Source: Paracyclopina nana
Taxonomy: Eukaryota > Arthropoda > Copepoda > Cyclopoida > Cyclopettidae
Assembly (NCBI GenBank): GCA_019096065.1
Contig: JAGUCH010000005.1
Location: 4,340,001 to 4,404,000 of the forward strand
Length of the DNA: 64,000 nt
Direction: 5' to 3'
In this document: piece after piece, positions 12,601 through 27,576 of the stretch
Position numbering within the stretch: position 1 is the stretch's first letter
How the letters are laid out: each line of letters starts with the position of its first letter
Notes under the pieces: model-generated
Databases searched by the model: none
What the model saw: the letters and a program-made list of their open reading frames with translations, nothing else
Told to the model about the DNA's origin: nothing
Program-made: the position numbers and the translations under genes

Positions 12601-12981
12601 TACACTTCTGGCCTAAGAGATACTATACGTGAGATTCGGGTGCAGACCTTTAATGGATCCGGGCGTTGAGATACTTCCCACAGACGACCCGCCACCCCCG
12701 CCAATCGGGGGCGTGCTCGGGCCCCCGCCTCCCATCGTTGTGGAGGCGGATGAGCTGTTCGAAGCGACCTCGGACTTGGAGGTCGGCCACATATCGAGCA
12801 TAGATGTCGACGTGGACGTCGAAGCTCCTTCCGGGATACTGACTGCACTAGCACTTGTCTTGAGGAGTTCGTTAGGACTCTGTGGAGGCTGAGGTTGCTG
12901 CTGCTGCTGCTGCTGCACGTGTTGCGGGGAATTGGCTAGCTGATGGGGCAATCTGTAGCCCGACAAAGCCATCCAATCCAT
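601..12981 (-). CDS. HR3: Nuclear hormone receptor HR3 (ROR family), isoform with distal first exon
   Basis: A ligand-type nuclear receptor; in insects HR3 is an ecdysone-induced early-late transcription factor binding ROREs as a monomer. Coding exons, 5' to 3': 12981-12648, 5790-5560, 2850-2625, 2543-2206, 2105-1782, 1607-1468, 1403-1268, 1211-984, 927-771, 703-601. All have AG/GT borders and matching phases, giving 738 residues. The DNA-binding domain starts near residue 119 with the P-box [11 protein letters not shown] and the ROR-type extension [15 protein letters not shown] glutamine- and histidine-rich hinge follows. The ligand-binding domain runs from about residue 485 ([35 protein letters not shown]) to an AF-2 helix in FPALHRELF just before the stop. 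The ATG at 12981 is the first after an in-frame TGA. Eight of the nine introns total 56-174 bp except those flanking the DBD exon (2.7 and 6.9 kb). Family assignment is very secure; the start of this isoform is inferred. Confidence 0.93.
1658..1668 (+). promoter_or_regulatory. RORE (HR3/E75-type site) in HR3 intron
   Basis: AATCTGGGTCA matches WAWNTRGGTCA at every position. It lies in the 174-bp intron 1608-1781. Confidence 0.4.
4267..4277 (+). promoter_or_regulatory. RORE in large HR3 intron (site 1 of 3)
   Basis: AATATGGGTCA is a perfect match to WAWNTRGGTCA. The same 11-mer recurs at 4958. Confidence 0.45.
4958..4968 (+). promoter_or_regulatory. RORE in large HR3 intron (site 2 of 3)
   Basis: AATATGGGTCA, identical to the site at 4267 and followed by AA in both cases. 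Confidence 0.45.
5428..5438 (-). promoter_or_regulatory. RORE in large HR3 intron (site 3 of 3)
   Basis: The minus strand reads AAAGTAGGTCA, a perfect RORE, about 120 bp past the donor of the DBD exon. Confidence 0.45.
5791..7157 (-). other. HR3 intron between proximal A/B exon and DBD exon
   Basis: 1,367 bp with no recognised gene. The open frame of the proximal A/B exon runs on for some 70 codons past the donor at 7157, but those codons are not needed: the donor there gives the conserved AQIEIIPCK junction. Confidence 0.5.
7158..8189 (-). CDS. HR3: HR3 alternative 5' coding exons (proximal isoform A/B domain)
   Basis: An alternative amino-terminal region for HR3. The exon 7869-7158 is open throughout and ends in a GTATGC donor at phase 1 (Lys plus G), exactly as the distal exon does, so both give a K-A-Q-I-E-I-I-P-C junction with the DBD exon. 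Upstream, a GTAAGT donor at 8165 and a TAG acceptor at 7870 remove 296 bp. This puts an ATG in good context at 8189 (MASSKHGR) in frame with the exon and bypasses the stop that otherwise precedes the internal ATG at 7830. The resulting protein would be 872 residues (851 if 7830 is used). The A/B region is Ser/Ala/Pro-rich with an acidic patch ([15 protein letters not shown]) that could be an activation segment. I infer a second promoter near 8.2-9.1 kb. The splice model is from sequence only. Confidence 0.72.
8269..8284. repeat. 16-bp GC palindrome, copy 1
   Basis: GCGGCCGCGGCCGCGG, made of overlapping GCGGCCGC units. An exact second copy lies 360 bp away at 8629. Confidence 0.8.
8629..8644. 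repeat. 16-bp GC palindrome, copy 2
   Basis: Exact second copy of the GC-only 16-mer at 8269, near the proposed proximal HR3 promoter. Confidence 0.8.
9060..9072 (+). promoter_or_regulatory. Ecdysone-receptor-type IR1 element
   Basis: GGGTCA-T-TGACCA is an inverted repeat of the nuclear-receptor half-site with one-base spacing, the known EcR/USP binding arrangement. It lies about 0.9 kb upstream of the proximal HR3 start, which fits an ecdysone-inducible promoter. Ten core positions are fixed, so chance occurrence in 64 kb is low (about 0.06 by base counting). Confidence 0.5.
10474..10486 (-). promoter_or_regulatory. DR1 nuclear-receptor site
   Basis: The minus strand reads AGCTCA-A-AGGTCA, a direct repeat with one-base spacing as bound by HNF4 or RXR/USP-type dimers. 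It lies in the HR3 5' region; function is inferred. Confidence 0.3.
11524..11542. repeat. TCAG/TGAC tetranucleotide repeat
   Basis: About four and a half TCAG units. Similar (TGAC)n tracts occur near 5475 and at 44883, so this unit recurs in the window. Confidence 0.7.
12520..12530 (+). promoter_or_regulatory. RORE just downstream of the distal HR3 exon
   Basis: AATGTAGGTCA matches WAWNTRGGTCA fully. It is about 120 bp inside the intron that follows the distal first coding exon. Confidence 0.45.
12648..12981 (-). CDS. HR3: HR3 distal alternative first coding exon
   Basis: Begins [11 protein letters not shown] after an in-frame TGA, carries a seven-glutamine run (CAG/CAA) and Ser/Thr- and Gly-rich low-complexity segments, and ends ...GSIK at a GTCTGC donor in phase 1. 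Joining to the DBD exon gives [12 protein letters not shown], close to the (S/T)I(R/K)AQIEIIPCK seen at this junction in insect HR3 and vertebrate ROR proteins, which is the main reason for choosing this donor. GTCTGC is a weak donor, so the exact border is slightly uncertain. Confidence 0.75.
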
Positions 12982-13710
12982 ACTTCTCGTCAATCACGAG
13001 GGTGTCGAAAGTGGATGCGCGCGCGCGGGGTTGGAGCAGCAGAACTTGAAGCCGGCCTTTGAGGCTGCTGAGCTTCCTGAGGCGACTGCTGCTGCCGCTA
13101 GGCTAGGGGACGGGATCGAGGTAGATGAATGGAGGTCAGTTGGTGGTACAACAATTTCTTTTGCTTCGTTCGGAGCCACGAATGAGTTTTTGAACTAGTC
13201 GTTGGGGGAGGCCCGGGCACCCCCGCGAATTTTAGGTGGGGAAGAGGTCCACGGGCTGCGTGTGCACCTTGGTCTCGTCACGCATGTTGTCTGAGGCCGC
13301 GGCCTATGCAGCAACGTCGCATCTGGGCTCTTGGGGAGGTGATCTGGAAAATCCCTTTTGACGTACGTGGTGCCGTAGCTGCTGTCCCTTGTTGACTGCT
13401 TGTGCAAGTCGGCAATGTGTCAAAGCGCTCGTGAGGCGAGGCCGCGGCCGCCGCAGTCGAATACGAGTCGGTGGCCGCTGCCACTGACTTGCCCAAGCCG
13501 ACCAGGCCTCCAATGCTGCTGCTGGCCGAAGCGGCCGCAGGAGCAGCAGCGCAAAGCAGCGGGAAAGCTGGTGGCGAACGAACGAGGAAGAAAACTTCGA
13601 AGAAAGGACGAAGGAAGAGAGTGCGCAAGCGCCACTTGCTCGGGCAGCAGCAAGCTCGCGCCGCTTTCCAACAAGCCTCGAATCGAGCCGGCTACACCCG
13701 GTATGCTAGC
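12982..13710 (-). other. GC-rich, coding-like block upstream of the distal HR3 exon
   Basis: The minus strand shows overlapping Ala/Ser-rich open frames that change phase across the block, for example a frame at 13628-13278 and another at 13407-13195. An in-frame TGA separates them from the ATG at 12981. It may be the long GC-rich 5' UTR and promoter of the distal HR3 transcript, or hold a further alternative exon. I could not build a phase-consistent exon. Confidence 0.35.
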
Positions 13711-14986
13711 TAGGGCTGGATTTCTTCTTCAGCTTCGTACGCCGTCACAACAACTACCCCTCCATGGACTCGCACTGCAGCACAACTACCGTCGTCGTAT
13801 TTTTAAGCACTAGGCTCGATCGGGGTAGGAGAAGGAAGAAAGCCATGCTGCTATCGAGTCAAGCTGGCTCGCGGAACGTACGTTGAAGCAAAGGGGTGCA
13901 GCGGCAAAAGCAGTCACAAGATGGAAGGATTATCGACCACGGCCATGCACACATACACACCGGATGCCTTTGGTGGTCTCCAAACGCTTGATTAAACCAA
14001 CAGTTGCGTGGAAAAATCGCGCGAAAACGGATACTGCCCGGGTCCCTTGGGACGCATTTGATACGGACGGATATGATGATGATTTTTATTGCCTGCATCA
14101 AACAACGCGCGTTTGTGTGTGTGAAGCTGGCTGACTTTGTTTTTTGCAGGATCCGCAGGAATACACCCGCATTGCGATGCGATACAACAGCTGGCCATAC
14201 TTTTACCGTTATGGCAGACGCACCGTTAGTTCACCTTGTCCATGGAAGCAGCTTTCACATAAGGCGGCAGAAGCAGCGGCGGGCCTAGCTACGAGCTTCA
14301 TGGACATTTATCATTCATTTTCACGTCGTCGTCGTTGCCAACTCAATTCGACGAACTCCCGCATATACAGTTTATGCAAACGCAGAATCAAGCGGGAAAT
14401 ATGCGCGAGATAACGGTCTGAGCTTAAACAAATCGCTCATCTTCTTATCAGCAGCGCAATCGAAGTAGCGAATTGTCAACCTTAGCTTAGGGAGCGAGGC
14501 TAATTGCTAAGCATCTCTATAGGGGGCGCCCGCGAACGAACTGCAAAGAAACGCCGCGAAGCGGACATTTGCCAAGACGCATATGAGCAATGAGGGGTCT
14601 TCCCTCCTTGCAAATTTTTAAAGGCCTAACGGGAACTAAAGATGCCTATCGGCAAGCTTTCTTCTCATAGCTAAAGGCCTGCTAGTAAATTGCAAACGTG
14701 CCGAGGATTCCAGCCCATGCATCTTCTCCTGCTAAGTCAAAACGGTAGTTTGAGCAGCAGCCTCGTGGCTGTTTACCGCGAATGCTACCACCGCCGAGGC
14801 TTATGAGTGCGACCTTGCTCCGCGCCCACGTAAGTCCTTCGCCGATACTTCTCTGATGGCTCATAATAATAGACAGTTTGCGGGTCACGTTTGAGACAGC
14901 CTGACTTGACAGCCGCTTCTGACGATGCGGACATGGCATGGCATGCGGAAATGCTTACACCGTAGTATTTAGCAAGCGGGACTTAC

Positions 14987-15050
14987 CTCGTATCGTGCTG
15001 GGCATTGTTTCATTGAGGCTCCTTGGAGGCTGCGGTCGTCGTCACCTCCA
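14987..15050 (-). other. Possible 5' untranslated exon of HR3 (3' border only)
   Basis: On the minus strand the sequence GATACGAG|gtaagt has its donor at 14986-14985, an excellent splice-donor consensus. It lies upstream of the distal HR3 coding exon in the same orientation, so a leading untranslated exon is plausible. The 5' border given is nominal; no partner acceptor was fixed. Confidence 0.25.
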
Positions 15051-15785
15051 CATCGTGGCCACTGATTGACGTTTGTGCTTTCTTGCAACGTTGCCGCACT
15101 GGTGGGTGGGTGTGAAGGCAGCAGTTGATTCAAAACCGATTTTTGCAAGTCCCGTACGGAGCAGTAGGGGAGTGCGCGCGTGTGCAGTCGAAGCAGTAGC
15201 TGCATATGTGGAGGCTGCTGTTGAAGCCGATGGTGGTGGTGGTGGCTGCGCAACAACCTGCCTGTACAGTGAGCACACAAAAGCATGGAGATCTATACGG
15301 GAAGTCCGCTCCTACTACGGCTACTATGCTACGGCTGTAGGCAACGGCTAGCGTCAAAACTTGCGTTTTCTCCTGCAAAGCTTTTAACTAACCTAGCCGG
15401 TGATGTTGCTTGCACGCACAGGCAACAACCACCGCGCGGAAAACCTACAGAGCGACTAAAATGCTGGCCGTCAACAATTATTGACGTGCCACATAGCACA
15501 AATGAATTGGCATCACACGCGTCTAGTTAGTTTAGGGTAGGGGATGTTTGATGCTTGCGGAAAAAACGGTGCCGTTTTCTAAATGCGGAGCCCATTTGTA
15601 AATGAGCTGGGAATAGGTGGCAACATTGATAAAGCCCAAGTTTCAAAACGCTGACCTTTTTTCGAGGCTCTAAGGCGGAAGAACATTAATGATGGGCCGT
15701 GGAAATTTAATTTTTTTTTACGTACTTTACCAGCATAGATACAAAAAGCTCAAGTAACGGCGGTCATTTTTTCTTCCGCGAGCAC
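14988..15785. other. Unassigned intergenic DNA
   Basis: Upstream of HR3 the sequence turns from GC-balanced to AT-rich near 15.5 kb. No gene was recognised. Confidence 0.4.
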
Positions 15786-17562
15786 TCAAGGAGTTTTCTT
15801 TTTATGCGCTAGAAATAAGATTTTCGCTGAGAGTTGGCTTGAATCAATTTGCACAAAAAGGGGCTTCTTTCCAACTTCTTTATGTAAATATCTGCTCTAA
15901 GTAAGCATCAAAATAGGCAAGAATGAAGAAGGTCACTCGTACCGAAATCTTTTCGCATCAATTATCTACCTAGTTGCTACTTTTTAGGGATTAATAATGG
16001 AACATTATACTTGCCAAGTATTTCAGAACCAAACTATCACTACTGATATCATTTGATTGTGCAGCTGTTTACAACATGCATGCATGATTGCATAATGTGT
16101 ACCAATGCTTTGATTCTCTGACCATATTGACTTGACTGATTGATTTCTGAACCGGTTGATTTTTAGGCAAAATAATATTTACCTTTGTAATTCGAGAGCT
16201 GGGCAGAAGTTTGTGTGGCCCCAGGGCATTGTATAGTAGGCTCGATCAACTGCTTGCTTCTTGCCAAGATTCTTTTCCCGTTTCGCAAATAGAAATAGCT
16301 TTGATAAATCATAGGTTGAGCATCATCGCTATTTTTATTCCACCGAAGAAGACGACATGGTGATGGTTGAACCTCAGTATCGTCCACGTGCCTTCCTTGT
16401 TTGGGCATCGGTATATTTCGGTATTGCGACGGATTAAGAGTCCCTGGAAAGTTTGTAAACACAAATATCGAAGAAGAACAACGATTGAGCGTTCTAATTT
16501 TAGAGAAAAATTCCCAAATTTTGTTAAGCTAATAAACTAGAAAAACTTGCGATTAGCAAGCATTTTAACAACGATTAGTTTGTCTCACTAAAAAGGAAAG
16601 TTGAAAACTTTTGTTCCTTTAAGGCACCGAATGAATATTTTATCTTAGCCAGGCAAATAATTGTCTAGCTAGCTTGAAAAAGAATAAAATTGGAAAAGCA
16701 GCATGGGTTGATAAAAAAAACCGAACTTGGTTTTTTAAAAGCTTTTTTTACATAAATGTGTCTTGAGTTGGAAGAAAGCACAAATTATCCACCATTAAAA
16801 CATTTTGCTTTTACAGAAAAATGTAAATGGAAAAAGAATCACAAAAAAGAAAAGGTTTTTTCGAGTTTCTAGAAATCATTGGTTTGAGCGAATTTATGAA
16901 CTAAGCGTTTGGCTAGAAAGCATATTAGAACAGCTTTCCAAATCAACGAGGCTACCTCCTAATAATTGTCGTTTACCAACCCTAGCGAGAGAGCTATAAA
17001 GAAGTAAAGCAACTCGATATTGATATACCCAGTCCTTTTAATGAATTTTTGGAAATTTTCTGCAGCTAAGTTTATTAACTTACTCCAGTTAGGTTTTTTC
17101 CGACCTTGTGCAAATTGATAAAATAAGCACTTTATACAAATAAATGCCTCTGAAACATATCATAACAGTTTGTTTCTAACATGGCAATTTTAGCAGCATA
17201 ACGGGAATCGACTGGGATCATCCGGAAGATGTTGAGGTTGAGTGAGTTTTACTTAAACATAGCGGCTAAAAAATAAAACTTTTACCTTTGCTTTGCCCAA
17301 TTTAGAAGGCGAGTTGAAAAAACAAAGAAAGCTTTTGTCCATAAAAAATCGTAATGTGGTAAAGAGAGAAAAAATCTACACGAAAACAAAAGGAACCAAT
17401 AATCCAATTCATGGCAGAAATTACAATAGGCGAAAGGTATTCAAATAAAAACTCGCAACCTTTACCGGTCATCTTATATAATAACGCTGGAATTATACAA
17501 CCTGGATCGGAGTTTTTCCGAAGAACGGGGTCCTTGGTGCTTTGCAAAAGTAGAGAAGCCAT
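15786..17562 (-). CDS. Candidate small three-exon gene, unrecognised
   Basis: I do not recognise this protein. Three minus-strand segments join with correct splice borders and phases: 17562-17466 (starts MASLLLQSTKDPVL, donor ACCG|gtaaag), 16443-16183 (acceptor ttccag, open over 86 codons, donor AAAG|gtaaat) and 15808-15786 (acceptor atttctag, stop TGA). The joined product would be 126 residues, basic towards its end, with no visible signal peptide or membrane segment. The DNA is AT-rich, so an 86-codon open exon with good borders is noteworthy. Against it, the plus strand of the same region also shows exon-like open stretches (about 16166-16362, 16815-17000, 17190-17241), and at most one strand can be right. 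It could be a decayed gene or chance. Confidence 0.22.
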
Positions 17563-20500
17563 CGCAGATATGAAATATTCATGAGCGTTGAACGTCGACT
17601 TTTACTGAGTAGAGCGTAAGGAGCGAGCGCAGCGGAGCGCTGAGCAGTGCTACGAATTATGATCAATAACTCAGTTTTGATCCCGCAGAGATTTCAGTTT
17701 GAAACATTTTCTCGCTTGAAAAAAAATGTCGTCAAAGCGAAAGTCACATCGAAAACATGCTTATTCAATTATGAATAAAGTATGTAAAAATTCATTAGGT
17801 TTTTCTCGTATTTTGGCAAAAACAGCCACTATCAAGCTTTAAAAGAAATGGAAACTCTGGTAACTTTTGTTTGCTATGCGTAAGCAGGCTGACCGGGCTG
17901 CGTTGACCCTTTGGTGACCCAGCACGCCTTGCCGAAGCTGGAAGAGCACTTTAGAGCAGTACAGGCTGACGAGCTTGGAGCATAACGCGAAGAACGCTGA
18001 AGTCGCTGATTCCCACCTGAAGAGTGAGCGAAAGTTTGGCCAAATTGTGACGCCGATAAAGAAAATATTTCTTGATTGAGCTTGAAAAGGATCTCGTGCA
18101 CGAACGGCCACAATTGAAAAGTGACATTCCTGATAGATTGCTGGTGGCAGTGCGAAATTATCCAGCCTAGAATTTCCGGCCGCTTGAAATACCAGGTAAG
18201 TTGGCTGATTAGAATTTTCACATTTTAGCTGAGGAATGCACGGGCAGTGTAAAGTAGGATGTGAAAAATGTCATCACCCTGGGGATTCTTCTTGGCCAGA
18301 TCTTATACTATTCAAATGGTTGACACATGTCCAGCGCAGCGTTTTAATGCTTGAGATTTACCGTTTTTCTGCTTCGCGGAGCAGCCAGGGGTTTTGACTT
18401 TAAATGTCACCCAAAGAAGAGAGGAGGAAAAAATTCGTATGTTCCCACGAAGACGCGGCTTAGATAAGCAAGTATGCAAAAATTTCGTTCCGCCTTACAA
18501 TAATTGGAAGCTGCTTCTTCTATTGCTTGTAAGGAAGTCAGGACTCAAAGCATTGCATGGGGTCGCGTTGTAAAAGGAGAGAGCTTTTCCATAACCACAT
18601 GTGTGACAGGAAATATGCATTGGATCTGCTTCCACCATACTTCATATTGAATGACCGGAAATTCGTCACATACCTTGCAAAGTCATAAGTGAGTTACTTA
18701 GTTTTCCAGACTAGAGGCCACGTTCCCACGTGCAAAATGGGTGGCAAGGAGATAGCTATCGCGCAAAATGTTTGAAAAAGGATGCAAAGTGTATGCTCCA
18801 CATTATCTGGCAGCAGCCCCATAAAAATTTGCCCATTTCGCATAATGCCCCCTTTTTTTGGAGGCTTGCACGAATGGGCCTTGCGGCAAATTCCCATGCT
18901 CAACTTTGCGAAGAATTCCATGTGCGAAATTGCTGTAATGAGAGCTCTTGCTCTGGCTATCATCATCTGGCCCAAGTATTTAGCATAGTTTTGCGCCAGT
19001 AACATTTTTAAGAAGTTGCTCCTACAATCATCTTAATTTTTCGTGACGTTTATCGTTGCTTAAATGCTACTTTGTAGGCTTGTTTGAATGAATGCTGGAG
19101 TACTCTCAGATTAGCCAACTTGAGCCGTGAGCTAACTAAGGCAAAAACGAGGCTTCATTACTAGCTTTAATTGAATCTGCATTCTTTCTTCCGAGGCCAG
19201 GGCCGGCGCCATAGATTTTCGGCATTTAATTATCGTTTGGTGGTTGCTTTTCGAATGGAGATTTGTCATGTGCGTTGTTTACTGCTACAACTACAAAGAT
19301 GGTCCAGAGAAATGCCCAGAGGGCCTCTTCGACCCACACTGGGGGCCCTGGCTGCCAACTGGTGTACGCTGAGCTTATGCCTTTTTGAGGCTCCGTTGTC
19401 CAGCGTGCGCATCTTGGAGCTTCATTTTTCTAAAACAACTTATCTCATCCACAAAGTCGCGCGGTGTCTTTGAAGGCATTATAGGCCACCAGCTAGCTTT
19501 TTTGTTGTGCCTATGTCCCCAATCTCAAGTGGATTGTGTAGAGTAGCATCTCTTGTCATATGTTTGTGATCGCGCTACTGCGGCCTTATCTCCGCGCCTT
19601 AATCCGAGTTTTTATGGACCATTTGGCACTTTGTCTCTCACAAAAGTCAAAACTGGACGTGCCTATAAAATCCTGGAGCGTAGCAAAACCAAGCAGGAGT
19701 AATTAGCTTAAGTTGGAAAACAACTCTTTTCCGCTTGCGCTTTGACAGCCTTCGGTTCCCGCCCATCGTCATCGTCTAGAAGAGAGTGATATTTTTTGGA
19801 AAAAAAATGTTCAGTGGTCAGTGCGTTTAAAAAACCAGACGCTTTGCATGAGGCATGAGCAATAACCATATGGGTCACGAAACCAGACTGATTTGTCTGG
19901 GATGTCTAGTAGACGAAAGTCATCATGGAATAGTAGCATCTCTAGTAGGGTTTGTGGCCGCATCACGCAAATCAGATCCTATCTATGACACGATTCCATC
20001 AGACAATTGCTTTTAAAAATAACTGAAGGCACCTGCCTCATCACAAACATTCGACATATCATCATTGATGGAGTCCACGAGCTCCAAAGTTTGGGTTTTT
20101 TCTCATTTTGATTCACGAATTGGCTTGCAGCTGCTGCCTCAAATTCTGCATGCTCAACCATTATAATGCTGCGAGGACACATAAAGTAGCGGCGATGAAT
20201 AGATGCCTTTCACGTGTATGTGAGCTTTTTGTGCGAGGAGCTATTTTTGGGGCTTTGCAGCAGCTGTGCCATGCATGATGGCTTGTGACAAAGCATCACC
20301 GCTCCTTTCATTCCGAAATTTCCAATTTATGGAAGCCAATATCTTCGCTGAGGCTCGTCCCAAAACTTGCGATGACGCATTTCCTACAAAGACAAACAGA
20401 AGGACTCGTATGTATGCTATACAACAGCTTCTGTTTTGGGCAGGTGCTCCGGACAAGTTTGGCCTCTAATTCAAGCATATCAATTATTATGGGAGTCCCA

Positions 20501-21560
20501 CCTGCCAACCAGGGTCCCCCCTTTTTTATTTCCTGGGCAAAATTTTAGCGAGACATGCCAGCTGCAATAATAGTCATTGTTTTCCAGCGTTGAGTGGGTT
20601 AATTTTTTTAAGCGTTTTACCGTTTGCCACATGACCTGTGTCTACTGTTTATGGTTCGTACTGCACCTGGATGTCTTGCTCCACGCTAAATCCGACATTT
20701 CCGTGGCACGGCAATATTGCCATAGAGTTCCGAGTTCGTTTCTCCGAATCATGCATGTTTGCTCCATTGAATGTAGTCAACGGTTTTCTGAGCACCCCAA
20801 AGACCCATTCACCACCAACAGCTCTCCCGCCATTTTCCTTCACTGTGTCCTCGGTGGCCGTTGAGCTACGATGATGAGGCGCGCGTTCAAAAAGGTCGAC
20901 TTACACCATTTTAGACGTCCAAACACGACGAGACATTTCTCAAAATGTGTCTAAGATTTGTGGAACGTTTAAAGTTTAAACTTTCGTCAGCTGACTTTTC
21001 AGTTTTCACTTTTAAAACTTTTTGCTTTTTCGTAAAAATTGCTTCGAATAAAACCCAATCGAAATTTTCGTCAAAGCGATTTTCATTTCATAGCTCACAA
21101 AAAAAAGCTGTTGGTCAACTTTCGATGTCTAACTATAATTAATATAATTTTGAAAATTTCAAGAAAACATAGAGCGTTTCTAAGTGATTTGTGAGCTCCA
21201 ATTGACGACGCATCCAAGCAAAATTGTCTTAGATATTCTTGTTCGCTTTCCCAAAATCGCATTTTTAAATTATTCTGCGGTGATTTTATTTAGTTAGTTT
21301 CTCCCCAAAATATCACCAAAAAAGCCGCAAAATACTTATATTTGAGCAAAAGCGTAAAAGTCTGTGTAACGTTGATTTTTCAGTTTTTGATCTGAATTCT
21401 CAGTCAAAACTCAAAAGTCAGAGCTGAAATGAGCGGATTAAGATGAGCTGAGTGGTCAGCTCGAGCTCGAGTCAGCTCCGAAATTAGCAATTTTTCTCAT
21501 TCCCTCTTTGACGATGGAAGCCATAACACTCCTTCGGTTCGCCTTTTTTGACTTCGTTTG
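17563..21560. other. Intergenic DNA without a recognised gene
   Basis: AT-rich to mixed DNA. There are several short open frames on both strands, for example a minus-strand one at 18221-17874 and a plus-strand one at 19171-19473, but no family match. A GAGC-rich run lies near 17610-17645 and a CAG/GCTGA-rich patch near 21440-21480. No repeat family was identified. Confidence 0.4.
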
Positions 21561-21821
21561 TCGAGCCTTGATCGCTCCGCTCGCTCTTGGCTGCCGTTGG
21601 CCAACTTCGTACCGAATGGGTTATGGCTGTTGCACATGGCGCAAAAAAGTGCATTGCGGCCCTCTTTTCTGCTCGGTCGAAAGCCGAGGGGACACGCTCG
21701 ACCCGAGGACGACGACGCTCTCGTTTTTGTCAGTGGTACATTGAGTAGCAGCTGCTCATCCAGGACTACTGCACCTCGACGGCTTAGATCTGTAACAGTC
21801 ACCAACAGTCACTCGGATACT

Positions 21822-21867
21822 ATGGCTGCTCAACTGATCGCAGCTACTACAACTTCTTCTTCAACAA
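21822..21867 (+). other. End of candidate 5' UTR exon of the plus-strand Cdk4/6 gene, with a uORF
   Basis: The sequence ACAA|gtaagt gives a strong donor at 21868. The next good acceptor in the gene is ctcccgcag at 23519, which opens the first coding exon, so a 1,652-bp 5' UTR intron is likely. An ATG at 21822 would begin a 21-codon upstream frame that crosses the junction and stops before the kinase ATG at 23550. The exon 5' end is unknown. Confidence 0.35.
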
Positions 21868-22414
21868 GTAAGTTTCGCGTGTCAACCGCTCGTATTTTCC
21901 CGAAGAATTTACTACCAAGTTATACCCTCTGGGTAAAAAGGAGGCATTTTTCTTGTTCGAATGCTAATTAAATGTCTCTCTTCTTTAGAGTCACATGCGC
22001 GTAAATTACCGCCTTGTCCTCCGCGCAATAACAACATTCCTTTTTGTCACGCAACCTTCTTAAGTAACTACTCTGATACACTAGATGGCAATTAGGGTTT
22101 ATCTCTGTGGCGTTGTCACACGTTTTATCTTGGTCGCGGTCTCGTCTACAGATTGACGTTTTATTAAATTTGTGGTAGTAATGAGAGGTTATGGTGGCAG
22201 CGGTGGCGTTTTCTGTGGAAAAGAGCGCGCTACAGAGATGCTTTATTGCCATGGCTCGGGGGTCGCTTTTGACCTGAAACTGTAACGTCGTCCTGGACCA
22301 GGTCAATATTGAAATGACAAAGCCGGGGTCTCGGTGCATATTCAAAGGTCTCGCTATTGTTTGACCGACAATCTCCTCCTCCGCCGTTTTTCACTATTTA
22401 TGGCCTAGTTGGAC

Positions 22415-22426
22415 TGACCTTGGTCA
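22415..22426. promoter_or_regulatory. Palindromic double nuclear-receptor half-site (FTZ-F1-like)
   Basis: TGACCTTGGTCA is a perfect 12-bp palindrome whose minus strand contains CCAAGGTCA, the FTZ-F1 consensus YCAAGGYCR. It lies in the proposed 5' UTR intron of the plus-strand Cdk4/6 gene. Function is inferred. Confidence 0.3.
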
Positions 22427-23549
22427 AAGTCTGATTATCGACCCTCATTGCTCCTCCTCCTTAGTGCTCTTTTTTTCATCAAAGCTCCTCTTGTCTTTTT
22501 TTTTCGGTCTTTGCGCACAGCAGGGCCAATTTCTATTTTAAGCGCAATTTGCTCCTTAGTCTTGACAACTGCAGGCATCGGTCACCTACTTTATTACCAG
22601 GTCCCTCGGGGTCACCCTCCGAGACCCCCAAAATTGCTAGCTTCACTCCCGTGGCGTCACCACACATCACTTCCCTTGAATACTCTATTGGGGGGACAGG
22701 CCTGTCATTTGAATACGACCCATGCTTACTTATTAGCTGTGTAGACCCTCCATTTTCCACTTGGATATTCTTGGACATGGGAACCAATCTCTTTAGCTGG
22801 GAGATTTGGACGCCATCTTTGGGCTAGTTTTCTGTTGGTTGCTCGCAAAAATGCGTTAAACGCGACAGTTGGGTAGTATGGAGCCTTAATTTGGCTGCTG
22901 CTCCTCGCATTTTTCCACTTTTAGCTATCACGAGATGGAAATAGCAAATTGCCCGTGGCGTGGCATGCTTCTGTATAACTTACTCTTTTTGGGGGTAAAA
23001 AGGGGATACAACAGATTGGCGTGTGGAACAAAGCTACTTTTTCATATGGAACCTCATGTGTAGTAATAAGCAGCTTGAAGGCACAAAAGATGCCAGGGAT
23101 CATGACATGTCCAAGTAACTGCTGTCTAATTTGGGGGTTAGCCATGGCGGTCATATTTGTAGCTATAAGGAACTCGTTCGAAAGTAGTCTCGGTAGGAAC
23201 ATGTGGTCTGCTGCAGTAAGGACCACCCCAGCTATAAAATAACCACTACGATGATGATGCTATTGAGGTCATCATCATCCCTCGTGAAATTATGTGAGAC
23301 AAAAACCACCACCACTTCTTCTTTGGACATTCCATAAACTTCACGACATAATATGATGGTAATCGAGCCGTAATGACAAGTAGATTCTTACGCGCGGCGG
23401 CTCGGTATTCGATTAAAAAGGAAATAAATCATCGGGATCCCCTCCACAATGGGGGCAATTAGGGGGTTTGTCAATCATGATCATTAGACTCATTCTTTTT
23501 TGTTATTCTACTCCCGCAGGAAAAACGAGTACTAGATGATGGTCTAAAA

Positions 23550-27576
<4,027 letters not shown>

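Larger units (their letters stand above)
8190..12647 (-). other. HR3 5' intron / inter-promoter region
   Basis: About 4.5 kb between the two alternative HR3 first exons with no recognised gene. It contains two identical 16-bp GC palindromes (8269-8284 and 8629-8644), an ecdysone-receptor-type IR1 at 9060-9072, a DR1 nuclear-receptor site at 10474-10486, a TCAG/TGAC repeat at about 11524-11542 and a perfect RORE at 12520-12530. Confidence 0.5.

Noticed and set aside
19268-19372. Cysteine-rich 34-codon plus-strand frame starting MCVVYCYNYKDG
   Set aside because: Too short and isolated; its faint likeness to the start of a THAP-type finger could not be extended.
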